Assembly (NCBI GenBank): GCA_030386875.1
Contig: CM059563.1
Span: forward strand, 31,100,139-31,164,138
Length of the DNA stretch: 64,000 bases
Origin: Morinoia aosen
Lineage: Eukaryota > Arthropoda > Malacostraca > Amphipoda > Talitridae
Direction: 5' to 3'
Shown here: positions 23,255-35,846 of the stretch, piece by piece
How positions within the stretch are numbered: position 1 is the first letter of the stretch
Layout of the letters: every line of letters starts with the position of its first letter
The notes under the pieces: model-generated
Told to the model about the DNA's origin: nothing
The model's input: only the letters and a program-made list of their open reading frames with translations
Databases searched by the model: none
Translations under genes and position numbers: made by a program

Positions 23255-26200
23255 GTGTGATGTGACATGATGGGACGTTATGTATTATGATGTGTGTGTG
23301 ATGTGACATGATGGGACGTTATGTATTATGATGTGTGTGTGATGTGACATGATGGGACGTTATGTATTATGATGTGTGTGTGATGTGACATGATGGGACG
23401 TTATGTATCATGATGTGTGTGTGATGTGACATGATGGGACGTTATGTATCATGATGTGTGTGTGATGTGACATGATGGGACGTTATGTATCATGATGTAT
23501 GTGTGATGTAATGTATCATGATGTGTGTGTGATGTGACATGATGGGACGTTATGTATTATGATGTGTGTGTGATGTGACATGATGGGACGTTATGTATTA
23601 TGATGTGTGCGTGATGTGACATGATGGGACGTTATGTATTATGATGTGTGTGTGATGTGACATGATGGGACGTTATGTATTATGTGTGTGTGATGTGACA
23701 TGATGGGACGTTATGTATCATGATGTATGTGTGATGTGATGTATCATGATGTGTGTGTGATGTGACATGATGGGACGTTATGTATCATGATGTGTGTGTG
23801 ATGTGACATGATGGGACGTTATGTATTATGATGTGTGTGTGATGTGACATGATGGGACGTTATGTATTATGATGTGTGCGTGATGTGACATGATGGGACG
23901 TTATGTGTTATGATGTGTGTGTTATGTGACATGATGGGACGTTATGTATTATGATGTGTGTGTGATGTGACATGATGGGACGTTATGTGTTATGATGTGT
24001 GTGTTATGTGACATGATGGGACGTTATGTATTATGATGTGTGTGTGATGTGACATGATGGGACGTTATGTGTTATGATGTGTGTGTTATGTGACATGATG
24101 GGACGTTATGTATTATGATGTGTGTGTGTGTGATGTGACATAATGGGACGTTATGTATCATGATGTGTGTGTGATGTGACATGATGGGACGTTATGTATT
24201 ATGATGTGTGTGTGATGTGACATGATGGGACGTTATGTATTATAATGTGTGTGTGATGTGACATGATGGGACGTTATGTATTATGATGTGTGTGTGATGT
24301 GACATGATGGGACGTTATGTATTATGATGTGTGTGTGATGTGACATGATGGGACGTTATGTATCATGATGTGTGTGTGATGTGACATGATGGGACGTTAT
24401 GTGTTATGATGTGTGTGTGATGTGACATGATGGGACGTTATGTATTATGATGTGTGTGTGATGTGACATGATGGGACGTTATGTATCATGATGTGTGTGT
24501 GATGTGACATGATGGGACGTTATGTATTATGATGTGTGTGTGATGTGACATGATGGGACGTTATGTATTATGATGTGTGTGTGATGTGACATGATGGGAC
24601 GTTATGTATTATGATGTGTGTGTGATGTGACATGATGGGACGTTATGTATTATGATGTGTGTGTGATGTGACATGATGGGAAGTTATGTATTATGATGTG
24701 TGTGTGATGTGACATGATGGGACGTTATGTATTATGATGTGTGTGTGATGTGACATGATGGGAAGTTATGTATTATGATGTGTGTGTGATGTGACATGAT
24801 GGGACGTTATGTATTATGATGTGTGTGTGTGTGATGTGACATAATGGGACGTTATGTATCATGATGTGTGTGTGATGTGACATAATGGGAAGTTATGTAT
24901 TATGATGTGTGTGTGATGTGACATGATGGGACGTTATGTATTATGATGTGTGTGTGATGTGACATGATGGGACGTTATGTATTATGATGTGTGTGTGATG
25001 TGACATGATGGGACGTTATGTATTATGATGTGTGTGTGATGTGACATGATGGGAAGTTATGTATTATGATGTGTGTGTGATGTGACATGATGGGACGTTA
25101 TGTATTATGATGTGTGTGTGTGTGTGATGTGACATAATGGGACGTTATGTATCATGATGTGTGTGTGATGTGACATAATGGGATGTTATGTGCCATGATG
25201 TGTGTGTGTGATGTGACATAATGGGACGTTATTTATTATGATGTGTGTGTGATGTGACATAATGGGACGTTATGTATTATGATGTGTGTGTGATGTGACA
25301 TAATGGGAAGTTATGTATTATGATGTGTGTGTGATGTGACATGATGGGACGTTATGTATCATGATGTGTGTGTGATGTGACATGATGGGACGTTATGTAT
25401 TATGATGTGTGTGTGATGTGACATGATGGGACGTTATGTATTATGATGTGTGTGTGATGTGACATGATGGGACGTTATGTATTATGATGTGTGTGTGATG
25501 TGACATGATGGGAAGTTATGTATTATGATGTGTGTGTGATGTGACATGATGGGACGTTATGTATTATGATGTGTGTGTGTGTGTGATGTGACATAATGAG
25601 ACGTTATGTATCATGATGTGTGTGTGATGTGACATAATGGGAAGTTATGTATTATGATGTGTGTGTGATGTGACATGATGGGACGTTATGTATCATGATG
25701 TGTGTGTGATGTGACATGATGGGACGTTATGTATTATGATGTGTGTGTGATGTGACATGATGGGACGTTATGTATTATGATGTGTGTGTGATGTGACATG
25801 ATGGGACGTTATGTATTATGATGTGTGTGTGATGTGACATGATGGGAAGTTATGTATTATGATGTGTGTGTGATGTGACATGATGGGACGTTATGTATTA
25901 TGATGTGTGTGTGTGTGATGTGACATAATGGGACGTTGTGTATCATGATGTGTGTGTGATGTGACATAATGGGATGTTATGTGCCATGATGTGTGTGTGT
26001 GATGTGACATAATGGGACGTTATTTATTATGATGTGTGTGTGATGTGACATAATGGGACGTTATGTATTATGATGTGTGTGTGATGTGACATAATGGGAC
26101 GTTATGTATCATGATGTGTGTGTGTGATGTGACATAATGGGATGTTATGTGTCATGATGTGTGAGTGTGATGTGACATAATGGGACGTTATTTATTATGA

Positions 26201-26720
26201 TGTGTGTGTGATGTGACATAATGGGACGTCATGTATTATGATGTGTGTGTGATGTGACATAATGGGACGTTATGTATCATGATGTGTGTGTGATGTGAAA
26301 TAATGGGACGTTATGTATTATGATGTGTGTGTGATGTGACATAATGGGACGTTATATGTATCATGATGTGTGTGTGATGTGACATAATGGGACGTTATGT
26401 ATTATGATGTGTGTGATGTGACATAATGGGACGTTATGTATTATGATGTGTGTGTGATGTGACATAATGGGACGTTATGTATTATGATGTGTGTGTGATG
26501 TGACATAATGGGACGTTATGTATCATAATGTGTGTGTGATGTGACATAATGGGACGTTATGTATCATGATGTGTGTGTGATGTGACATAATGGGACGTTA
26601 TGTATCATGATGTGTGTGTGATGTGACATAATGGGACGTTATGTATTATGATGTGTGTGTGATGTGACATAATGGGACGTTATGTATCATGATGTGTCTG
26701 TGATGTGACATAATGGGACG
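23255..26720. repeat. 41-bp minisatellite array, about 84 units
   Basis: An uninterrupted 3.5-kb head-to-tail array. The basic unit is GATGTGACATGATGGGACGT followed by TATGTATTATGATGTGTGTGT (41 bp, from 23259 to 23300 and onward). Common variants are CATAATGGG for CATGATGGG, GGAAGT or GGATGT for GGACGT, TATCATG or TGTTATG for TATTATG, and extra TG pairs. CATGATGGG dominates the left two thirds and CATAATGGG the right end, so the array has polarity. Longer blocks have been copied: a diagnostic run with GGATGTTATGTGCC recurs 791 bp apart (about 25181 and 25972). The array ends abruptly at GGGACG|AACATAAA at 26720. Confidence 0.97.
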
Positions 26721-28277
26721 AACATAAAATACTGCGTTGACACTAACTGATAATATGATAATTTTCAAGGAGGAAATTAAAAGCGAACAACCAACAGCAA
26801 ATGTATTGGAGCGTCAACACGACAACGTAGTTCATTGACGTAGGTTACCGTTTAGAGACCATTTAAGTTAACTTGTTCAATGGAAGGATCGACGCATCCT
26901 AGAATGAAAGGACAAGGAAACTAAGTGCAATCCACCAAGCTAATAAAAAGTTCCTATGTTTCAGTTATAGGCACGTTGCTTTGCTCAAGAACAGGAATCT
27001 CCCTCTGCTCACCCATAAGATAACGAAGGCTTATACACAAGATAACCAGTCGACACGCCCAGTCGAAAGTTGCCAAGCGCCACCGAAGAAGTAGAGTTGC
27101 GTCGCGTATTCTTATCTGAACAATATTCAGATTCAATGTTACGGTTTACTAAGGCATTAAGTATTCGAATAATTCAAGGAAGGTATAAATATATGATGAA
27201 TATAATCGTACATTACAAAAGCCTACTTTACGTAACTATTTGTCGCCTTCAAAAGGGACCATAAACAAGAGCCTCTGTGAAGCGTTTAGAAAGAGGAAAA
27301 TAGAGTAAGGAATAGTTCCACACTATTATACCAAGTAGAAGGTTAATTTGTTAGGAATCATGCGAAATAAGCATGGCTTAATTTTAATTAGTTAATTCAA
27401 GGACATCGCCTCGGTTAAGTTAAAGTTTACTCTGCTTTCAAGCAGCCAAGACATGACGTCTAATTTTAAGGTTAAACTCTGCGTATCGCAGCCGATTAGG
27501 TAATCTGCCACACGGGCAGCCAGAGGGTCACGTTCAACTCCTGTACTTATAGTTTTAGTTTTATGAATTCGAGTTTAATATGAAAGATTAAAACCGGCAT
27601 TAAGCCAAATTCACGAACAAACCAAAGAGTGGAACGAAAGAGGCGCAGACAGGCAAAATTATAACTCAATAAAACGAAATCACAGTCACACCAACTAAAC
27701 ATTAAGCGGAAAAGAAGAAACCCAACGAAAATAAACTTAAAGTGCGAACAAAACGGCTCTCAAAACGAATCCCCCACAGCCTGCGCAGGAACCTCCTATC
27801 ACCTATCATCCAACAATTGACTGCAGTTAAGCGCACGCTAAATTTTCTAGTTCAACTCTGAAGGTCACGGTTTAAGAATAAAATTATCAATAATGATTCA
27901 GGTATTCGTATTCGAGATTGTGTTGAAGGATATGTGCAAATGAGTAAATGTATTTAATGAAGGCGAGCTGCAGTGAAGAAATCCATCACAAGACTATCCC
28001 TGGAAGAACGCGTTCTCATGGATCTCTCTAGTTCGGATGTAACTCTAGCTCTAATGAAGATTGTTGATTAAATTACTGCACTATCAAAGAAAGGGTATAC
28101 AGCGCTATGTGCTTGTCAAACGATTAATGTTGACTTCAATATCGTTGTTCGTTTACAGTGAACGATTTACCAGCTATTTGCAGCACTTATCACTTTCGTA
28201 TGCGTTTGTTATTGCGAGTAGTTTTCAAATACTTTTTGCTGAAACCTGGAGTTCCATGATTTTCTGAAAGTTGCTGG
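26721..28277. other. Unique A+T-rich DNA, no gene recognised
   Basis: The open frames (60 to 68 codons) show no homology. The stretch separates the minisatellite from the foldback element and contains one weak tRNA-like segment near 27490-27545. Confidence 0.55.
27490..27545 (+). other. Degenerate tRNA-like segment (possible SINE relic)
   Basis: GTTCAACTCC at 27532-27541 matches the Pol III B box (GTTCGANNCC) at nearly every position. Upstream, ATCTGCC and GGGCAG could pair as an anticodon-like stem, and TAGGTAATCTG near 27497 is a poor A-box match. The A-to-B spacing is shorter than in a normal tRNA and no acceptor stem is convincing. It is not a functional tRNA gene; at best it is a decayed tRNA-derived sequence. 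Confidence 0.2.
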
Positions 28278-28333
28278 CCCAGTCTAAGTTTTTCGCCACG
28301 TGCATGCATGTTCTTTGCCGCCCCAGTAATTAA
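28278..28333. mobile_element. Relic end of an older copy of the foldback element
   Basis: CCCAGTCTAAGTTTTTCGCC and the bases after it are a degenerate copy of the right-hand end of the neighbouring element (28730-28785), in the same orientation. It ends at the same TTAA (28330-28333) at which the intact element begins. The younger copy therefore appears to have inserted directly against an older one. Confidence 0.7.
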
Positions 28334-28781
28334 ATCGCTTAGGTGGCGAAAAACATGTATGCTCCGGCGAAAAAGTTAGGCTGGGTGGGTTTCTCTACGG
28401 AAAATGCATGCAAACGTCAGTAGTGTGCTAGCAACAGTATGTTGAATTTTTTTGGGATGATGAAATTTGATTACTTCACTCTCTCCTTGCGTGGAACGGC
28501 GACGACAAGTCACCTCGACCATCATTTAAATCCTGGAAATGATTACCAGTTCCATTCGCGACAAACACGCGATCGAAGAGATGATAAACTGCAGCAGCAC
28601 CCACGTCCCCCGTCGCCGTTCCACGCAAGGAGAGAGTGAAGTAATCAAATTTCATCTTCCCCAAAAAATTCAACTTACTGTTGCAAGCACACTACTGACG
28701 TTTGCATGTATTTTCCGTAGAGAAACCCACCCAGTCTAACTTTTTCGCCGGAGCATACATGTTTTTCGCCACCTAAGCGAT
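28334..28781. mobile_element. Foldback (long-TIR) non-autonomous DNA transposon, 448 bp
   Basis: The two arms, 28334-28504 and 28611-28781, are inverted repeats of 171 bp with six mismatches (about 96% identity), separated by a 106-bp spacer. The outer ends begin ATCGCTTAGGTGGCG. TTAA flanks both sides (28330-28333 and 28782-28785), consistent with a TTAA target duplication such as that of piggyBac-type elements. The termini do not show the CCC start usual for piggyBac, so the family is open. There is no coding capacity: frames at 28439-28639 plus and 28476-28673 minus are the two arms read in the same direction and begin with nearly the same peptide. Transcribed, it would make a long hairpin RNA. 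Confidence 0.9.
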
Positions 28782-28785
28782 TTAA

Positions 28786-31700
28786 GTCATTCAGGCGCCG
28801 CAGCGCTGGGATTTGTGACGAGGGATTGTGAGAGTTAAGCAGTGCCGCTGGCGCTGAGGCTCTTCATGTCAACGCAGTCAAAAGAGTTTAGGTGGAGTGT
28901 GAATGGATCGCGCGAACTTAGTGATGCTCATAAAAATTGTATTTAACTTTTTTAGGCAGAGAATATTTTTCTCAGCCTTCTATTTGATACTATCAAGTTA
29001 CGTTGTCACCATAAATAGTTCATTTGTAATACTGATGAAGATTTGTTGTAAAAACAGCCTTAACAGAATAGCTCTCAATTCACAAGCAAGAGAAATGAGG
29101 CGCATCAAGGTTCAAGCACTTGAGTCAGATAATAGTTAAAAAACTTAATACCGTTACATCGTGCTTCCCATTTTTTGTACACTAAAACAAATTCTCCTCC
29201 GAAACTACAGCGATTATTTCCGCTGAATTATTAGAATTTAGTGCTATTTTCAAGCACGAAACTTGTGAGGGTACCCGGGAGCACAATTCCTTGTCAGGTT
29301 TTGATGAGTCAATAAAGTCTCGAGACGCCACCCATACAATGCCTCGCTCCCTCGCCGGGCGATAGCGCCGGCCTAAACTGGCCTGCGGTCGATCAATCAA
29401 CCCATCGAAACAACCAATAAAAAGAAATCTCTTGCATCAGCACAAAATCGGAGATGTTCTGGCTCGTAAGGAAGAAGTTCTACGATTCGTTCTTCCGTAG
29501 CAACGCTTCTTTGTTGCTTCAAATACGCGGCTGTCTATAATTTTAATGTATAGGCTCAAAAAAGAACGGAGAATAAGTGTTACCGTAGCTTAGGTGACTT
29601 GAAGTATGGTATTTTAGAGGTGAAAATCTCTTGTGGGAATGGGATCTGCATTCCTTGTACTGCATGAACACCTAATGGCTTCCTCAAAACATCATTATCA
29701 GGGTTTCATGTCACTCACAAAAAAACTTTAACTTGGGACAAGTTTAACCTAAAAGGTGCTCAAGAAACTTAAGCTCGTTAGTTCGAGGTACAATAAATTC
29801 AGATTTATAACCAATCTTTCATTTAACTAACAATTCACCCTTCCATGAAGAAAACCTGGTATTCTTTCGGACATTTTTAGCCACAAATTTGGTTCATCTC
29901 TGCCAGTCGTCGGTTAAAGCGTTGCAGTCAAGGTTTATCGGTTTGGTGAGCGGAGAACTCGTATGACGAACGCTGTAGAGCAGCTGCCATGACAGGGATG
30001 CTGGATATGACGCGATCCGGTCTTGTCACTTTGTGGGGACAATTCGTCAGGCGCGCCAGACTCTGCCGACAGCTGCGCGGCCCGTCGCTCTCGTCGCAGC
30101 GGCCTCTTCTCAGGGTCAGGTTTTGTCGAGCTGCTTCCCAAGAGCGGAGATGAGGGAGGTTTAATTAGGATTAACATGGTTAAGTTTTGGATTATGGTTA
30201 GCATCCACGTTTGCTAAATGTGTCATTCAGAATGAGCTTGCCCGAGTACGCGTGTAAAGTCATGAAATACTGTGAAGAGCAACCGAGAGTAAGGAAGTTT
30301 AGGAACGCTCTTTTTTATGGTCTCTAAACCTTGATTAGCATCGTAAATTAGCTTGAAACAAAAACATCATGATCGGTAGGTAATAGAATGAACATTGCAG
30401 AGTACATAGAAGCCAAACATTTTCATGAAGTTAAGCAAATAAGTTGTGCTCCCTCTATGCTAAGAAGGAACGTTTGTTCACAGGAAATTATACACAGTTA
30501 AATTTGCTTCTTATATTTGTATTTGTTTGATCGCGAGTTTGTTTATTTAAGCTGCGAGTGCTGCGGCATCTTTGAGCTTTTTTATTATTTTAGTGGCGTT
30601 CCCTTTGTTATTGCCGGTTCCACATGTGAAGCTTTATAGCTTATCCAGATTTCAGGTATTTTCTCCTGAGTTAAAAGCTTGCGCGACTAATATTAGATGA
30701 ACATTCATTTGACATATTGACAGAAATACGAGCGAAAGACTGCTGTATTTGGATACCCTTTTCTCTTCGTCGACGGTGAGGAGAAACACTCAGATAGGGA
30801 ACCTCCATCAGCGTCTGATCGTTCGAATAAAACCCGCAGGATTTTAATAATCTGCTAGCCATTTTAAACTCGACATGCAAGGTGCGTTACGACATCGGTT
30901 GAGTGGTTCAGCGTATTTACTCTGATCATTTACCGCACGGTGTTGAGATATTTCATTCCCAATTCTCTTACAAGTGTCAGTTTCTTTTCAAAAGCCATTC
31001 TCTCTCATAATTTTTTCGAGAACTTAGTTCTTAACTTACATATTCTTATCACCGCGACGCTGCACCAAAACTACAGAAAAGAGCTGTAAATTTTCGTTAC
31101 CGGTGGGCTTAAAAAGTCTCCGTATTTCAGCAGTAATGATGTTTTTATCAAAGCATCACATGCTAATGCTTGTAGACAACGTTAGGAATAGATTTATTTA
31201 GCAGGTCTTCACAAAAGCAGCCCTTCACTGCTCACAGAATTTAACATTTACCAGTCAAAATTTGTTCCTAATAAACGAATGAAGACGCGTGCGTATTGCC
31301 ACATTATGTGGTTCTTCTTTCCTTATTTCAAATTTGAGTTGAAGAGAATCATTTTCCGAGATAGTGAGAGATCGTGGACCGTAAAGTAATATTATTCTGT
31401 GGAGGATAACAACGCTGCCTGTCGACTGGCATTAAAGGCCTATGATATTACAGAGGAAGATGTGCTGGGCGAGCCAATAAATTCCATTAGGTTGGCCAGG
31501 GCAGTGATAGCGCTGTTAAGCCGCTCTGCATTCCATTAAGGTTTCCATCGATGCCTCGCGCCAGCATCCGAGCATGTGAACTCGCTTTTGTGTGCGCCTG
31601 TATTGGGGGAACGTTTTCAATGTTTTGGTCCGGGGCTTAGATAATGTGGGCCGCGTTTGACTGTTTATGCACCGAGGCCTGCATGTGTGCTTGTGTAGTG

Positions 31701-32808
31701 CAGGCTCTGCCGTGCTGCCATGGTCTGCAGCTGTTCTGCACACCACAGGCTTTAGGCGGAGCATTTTGACTTTTTAAAATGAGCAAATAGCACAGTTATT
31801 AGCAATGCGTGCTCTTTTTGAAATATTTTAGCATGATGATAGCATCCACGCGTCTAAATGTATCGTGTAAATCGGTCTGTCTTTTACACGTCCATTATAT
31901 GCGTAGCGGGAGTTTTGGTAGCATCTAGCAAGACCAGTGCGACACACTGCGCGTTGTTGTAGTCCTGGAGTAGGTAGCGGTATTGTGCGTCAGGTGTTGA
32001 TAGTTTCTCGTCGACATTCGAATTTGATCTTCAATGTACGTATTTGAGAAATTTGAGCTAGGTTTTTTGTAACGTCTTTTGCTCGAGGTCATCAGATTGT
32101 AGGCACACGTACGCCAGCTCGGTGCAGCGTAGGTGTTTTAATTGGTCGTCCTACTTTGTAGTCCACGCTTATTGACCACGTTGGAGAGTAATGAACTATC
32201 GCACACCCGTCATTCTGACATTCTTTGCGCACCAGAATGTCCACTCTCTCATTCTGACTGCCTGCAACTTGCTACTAATAATATCGCTAATTTTTAAGTT
32301 CTGGATATTCTGTCAAAGCTAGATATTTAAAAGAATTCAAATGTGTGAATGCTATCGAGTTAATCGTGCAAAATACAGTCCATGACGAACAGTTGCCATT
32401 GTCAGAAGTTGTGTTGTTTCCATTCGCCGTTATTTTATCAATCGTGAATTAGGATTTCAAAGTAAATGAAATGATAGATCCAGAGCAGACGCACCATGTA
32501 CTAGTTGTGAAGAGTTTATTGTAAATATAAGGAAAGAAGTGAGGGATGAACTTGCATCGCATTGGTAGTTTAGAAACTAGCTTGTTTGCAAGATATTATC
32601 ATTGATAACCGCGCTCGTAGCAGCTTTGTTGAAGTCATGAAATAATTATGTGGTGGCGTTTGTTCCCTTTACAGCACTGGAGTGAGCTTTGACGCATCAC
32701 TGAAATATTTGAGCTGCACTCTAGCTATTTTCTTAGTTTTGGCAAGCGCTCAAATACACGGGCGTATCTTTATCTGGAACTCATTCCATCTCCCCATTTC
32801 CTGATTTA
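28786..32808. other. Unique DNA, no gene recognised
   Basis: Mostly A+T-rich. G+C-balanced patches at about 29300-29400, 29960-30140 and 31430-31760 stand out and could be regulatory. An 89-codon minus frame (29935-30204) and an 82-codon minus frame (31516-31764) fall in them without recognisable homology. Confidence 0.5.
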
Positions 32809-32875
32809 TTTACCTTAGCTTAAGTTGCATGATTTTCACACATCTCATTCAAATAAAAGAGAAACCCCATCAGTT
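32809..32875 (+). repeat. Dispersed 67-bp repeat, copy 1
   Basis: This segment aligns without gaps to 35780-35846, 60 of 67 bases identical. The best-conserved core is ACATCTCATTCAAATAAAAG followed by GAAACCCCATCAGTT. The two copies have the same orientation and lie 2971 bp apart. Similarity fades on both sides. Confidence 0.8.
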
Positions 32876-35779
32876 TTTTCAGTTAAAAAAGTATTCAGGC
32901 CTTACAGGAGAAATGTGTTATTTTTGTCTTTGACTTTATCGATTTTTATCACCCTTCCATGGTGGGCTGAATAGATGGACGCACTCGTAAAAGAAGCTTA
33001 ATTGGCATGCGGTCTGCGAGCGCAGGCCGAGCTGATGGTCCCGGACGCGCTTCCATGACGGAGGACGAGGGGGAGGTTGCGAGTCGGCCTCTAGTTACGG
33101 GCGCGTGCCGGAACTGCGAGTGAAGAATGTAGAGACCTGCCAGTGCTGTGAGCGAGCACCCTAGTCCGATGCCTTACTTTCAGAGATGGTGATGAGATGA
33201 ACATCGTGTCGTTCATTCGCGCTGTTTTCACAAGCAGTCTTTTACAACGGAATTCTGAAATCCTTTTTATGGTGTGTGTAAGGACAACGGTCGAATATTC
33301 TTCCAATAAAATTCTACTTCTTTATCTCTATCTCGGAGCTCGTAGCTTCGTACCTCCATACGCTTGCCGCCCCGCACTACAGGTGAATATGGAGATGTTT
33401 GATCGTGAAATGTACTGTGATTTATCTATGTTTATGAATCTCTGTGAAATAGCAAATTATGAAGTGTTGTATTGTCCTGAAGTTTTTATTCTCGGTGAAT
33501 TATTTAGCTTTTCTGCTAGTTATACTTAACGCCTGTTAAGAGATTCTATTTTTCTATTCAACAGGCTAGATCGTTAAGACTGCGCCTTAACCCATATCGC
33601 GAATTCAGAACTGCTGTCGTGTAATTGATTTCATTTAGTTGCTTCAAAAATAGCTGCTCTAGAATCTTTGTCTTCTTCTAAATTTTGTACTTGCCTGATT
33701 TTCGATGTGTAATCATTAATCGTCACTTCCGAACTCGTCTATTTGTATACTGGAGAATTAGTTCGCATTGTCGTTATTCACTGTTCATTATTTATCTTAA
33801 AATATAAACGTTAATTATACTGTTGAATAAACAGTAGGACTTCATTGATTTTCTTTTGCCTGCCACCTAACCTATGCCGATCCTGCATGCCCTGACAGTG
33901 TGCAATCGATCATCATGCTACACGAAATCATCTCACGCCAACTTCAACTTATACGTATGAAAATTGGTTCCAGTTATTCAGCTCATATAATGTTTCATTC
34001 AAGTTATGAGTAACTGACTAATTTCTTACTGGTTTGCCTGACAGCATGTCATACAACTTCAGCGCAGACCGTAGTTATATCATGTTCGTCTTGTTTAGCA
34101 TGCTGCATTTTGTTACACCTCTGTTAGCGATGTTTCTGCAAGGAATCGCATGTAACAAACATGAGGTTTAGTTGCGTCTTAACTATTATTTAAAATAACT
34201 TTGAAACAAGCCATAAACTTTAGTGACAATTCCGATGAGTTCTTTTTAATTTTAACCAAGTTTGTTTTTGATACGGTTAGTTTCCTGGTGTTCTGTTGAG
34301 TGTAATACGTTACCATGCCTGATGACAGACTAACATTAAAATGAGAGTTCTGTGCTCGACCATCGTTACATTTCTGGCTCATTCAGTTTTACATATCATT
34401 CAATTTGTAAAGATTTATGTTGTCGAAATAGGGACTGGAAACCCGGTTTACATTTTTTCTGTTGAAATTGGAGTGATTAATTACAAGAAATGGATACAAA
34501 GTCTGCAATTCTGTCTGCGCTTCCACAATTCTGTCACTGTCACTTGCTCACCCGCTGTGGAAGCTTGCTAGAATGAATTAAGTTATACATATAAACATAG
34601 CACCAACTCTTGTTTCTTTGATTAGCTTCGTGGTTCATTAAATTTTTAATGGATTTTATGATGTTGATAGCTTTCAAGTTACTATGTATGAACTCAGTTT
34701 ATTTCCGTTCTGTGCATCAGCTGTTCCTGTTGAGGTTAGAGCGTAGAGCTCCGACCTTGTGCTGTCGGTGTTGCTACGTTCCACTAACTCTAAAGTACTT
34801 GCGGAGCCTGTGTTGTTTGTACCAAACGTTGTTAACCTAATTTTCTTTTCAACCCGAAAACGTAACGATTGCCTCCTCATTTTGACATTATTTTGAAACC
34901 CAGGCACATGACACAAAATTTTGACACTTGCCGTCCAACAAAAGTCATCAAAATCCCAAGATCACAATTGTGCTGGAACTTTGTAGGGCGTGACACCATG
35001 TTTGGCAGAAGGCTGGCTGGCTCAGGTGGAACTTCCAGGACAGTCAATCGCAAGTTTAGAATTAAAGGCACGAAGGTAGGAGGCGGGAGAGCCCCTGTGG
35101 CGGATCTGATTGCTTCTGCATCTTCTCTTTATGCCTCACCAGTGAATTGGTCTGGGCTTGACGTCCTCCAAATATTGAAGTCCATTTGCAAATTCGTTTT
35201 TGCCCCTGCACATGACTTGTGTGAGGGCGTAATTGACTAATCCTTCAATATCTCGGCCCAAAACAAATAAGACGTTCACGCTTGTATGCCATACGAAAAC
35301 CAATTTGTTTTTCCGGCTTAGTATTCGTATCGTACGATTGATTGTTGCGATTTTGGCCTGTATATTGCAGTGCATGCTGGAATGAGAGATTTTGTATTCC
35401 CATCTGATGAGGCTTAAAGTCTCACAATGACCGTCCTAAGTGTAAACTATTTAGCATCACCGTTGCTAACTTTGAAGTAAATGAGTTCCCAAATCGCGCT
35501 CGGGGATGTTTTTATTTTCATGTTTCAATATCAATTTAGATGGTTGTTGTAAAAAGTTTATGTGTTCGGATATGCGATTGTGCTCACTCATGTTGCACAA
35601 AATTATATCTATGCAAACGTGCCACTGCATTTCATCAAGAATTTGAACTGCAACGCAAATTTCCCGTTCCTGCGTGTTGCTGGAGGAATGACAAAGCCGT
35701 TTTTCTCATCCTCTGCAGTAGTAGGTCAGTAGCTCCTGGAGTTTGGCATGGAAGAAGACGTGTGTAATCTTGATATTCA
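32876..35779. other. Unique DNA between the two 67-bp repeats, no gene recognised
   Basis: Frames of 110 codons (33197-33529 plus) and 123 codons (34869-35240 plus) have no homology I recognise. A G+C-rich patch lies at 33000-33130. The rest is A+T-rich. Confidence 0.5.
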
Positions 35780-35846
35780 TTTACCTCAGCTTCAGGTGCA
35801 TGAGTTGCTCACATCTCATTCAAATAAAAGTGAAACCCCATCAGTT
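35780..35846 (+). repeat. Dispersed 67-bp repeat, copy 2
   Basis: Partner of 32809-32875, with seven mismatches and no gaps. It may be a fragment of an unrecognised interspersed repeat, or a duplicated functional site. No target-site duplication is visible around either copy. Confidence 0.8.

Noticed and set aside
23255..26720. CRISPR array
   Set aside because: Units are continuous 41-bp tandem copies with no unique spacers, in eukaryotic DNA, with no cas genes.
28439..28673. Two frames encoding similar peptides (KFDYFTLSLRGTAT) on opposite strands
   Set aside because: They are the two arms of the foldback element and not homologous genes.
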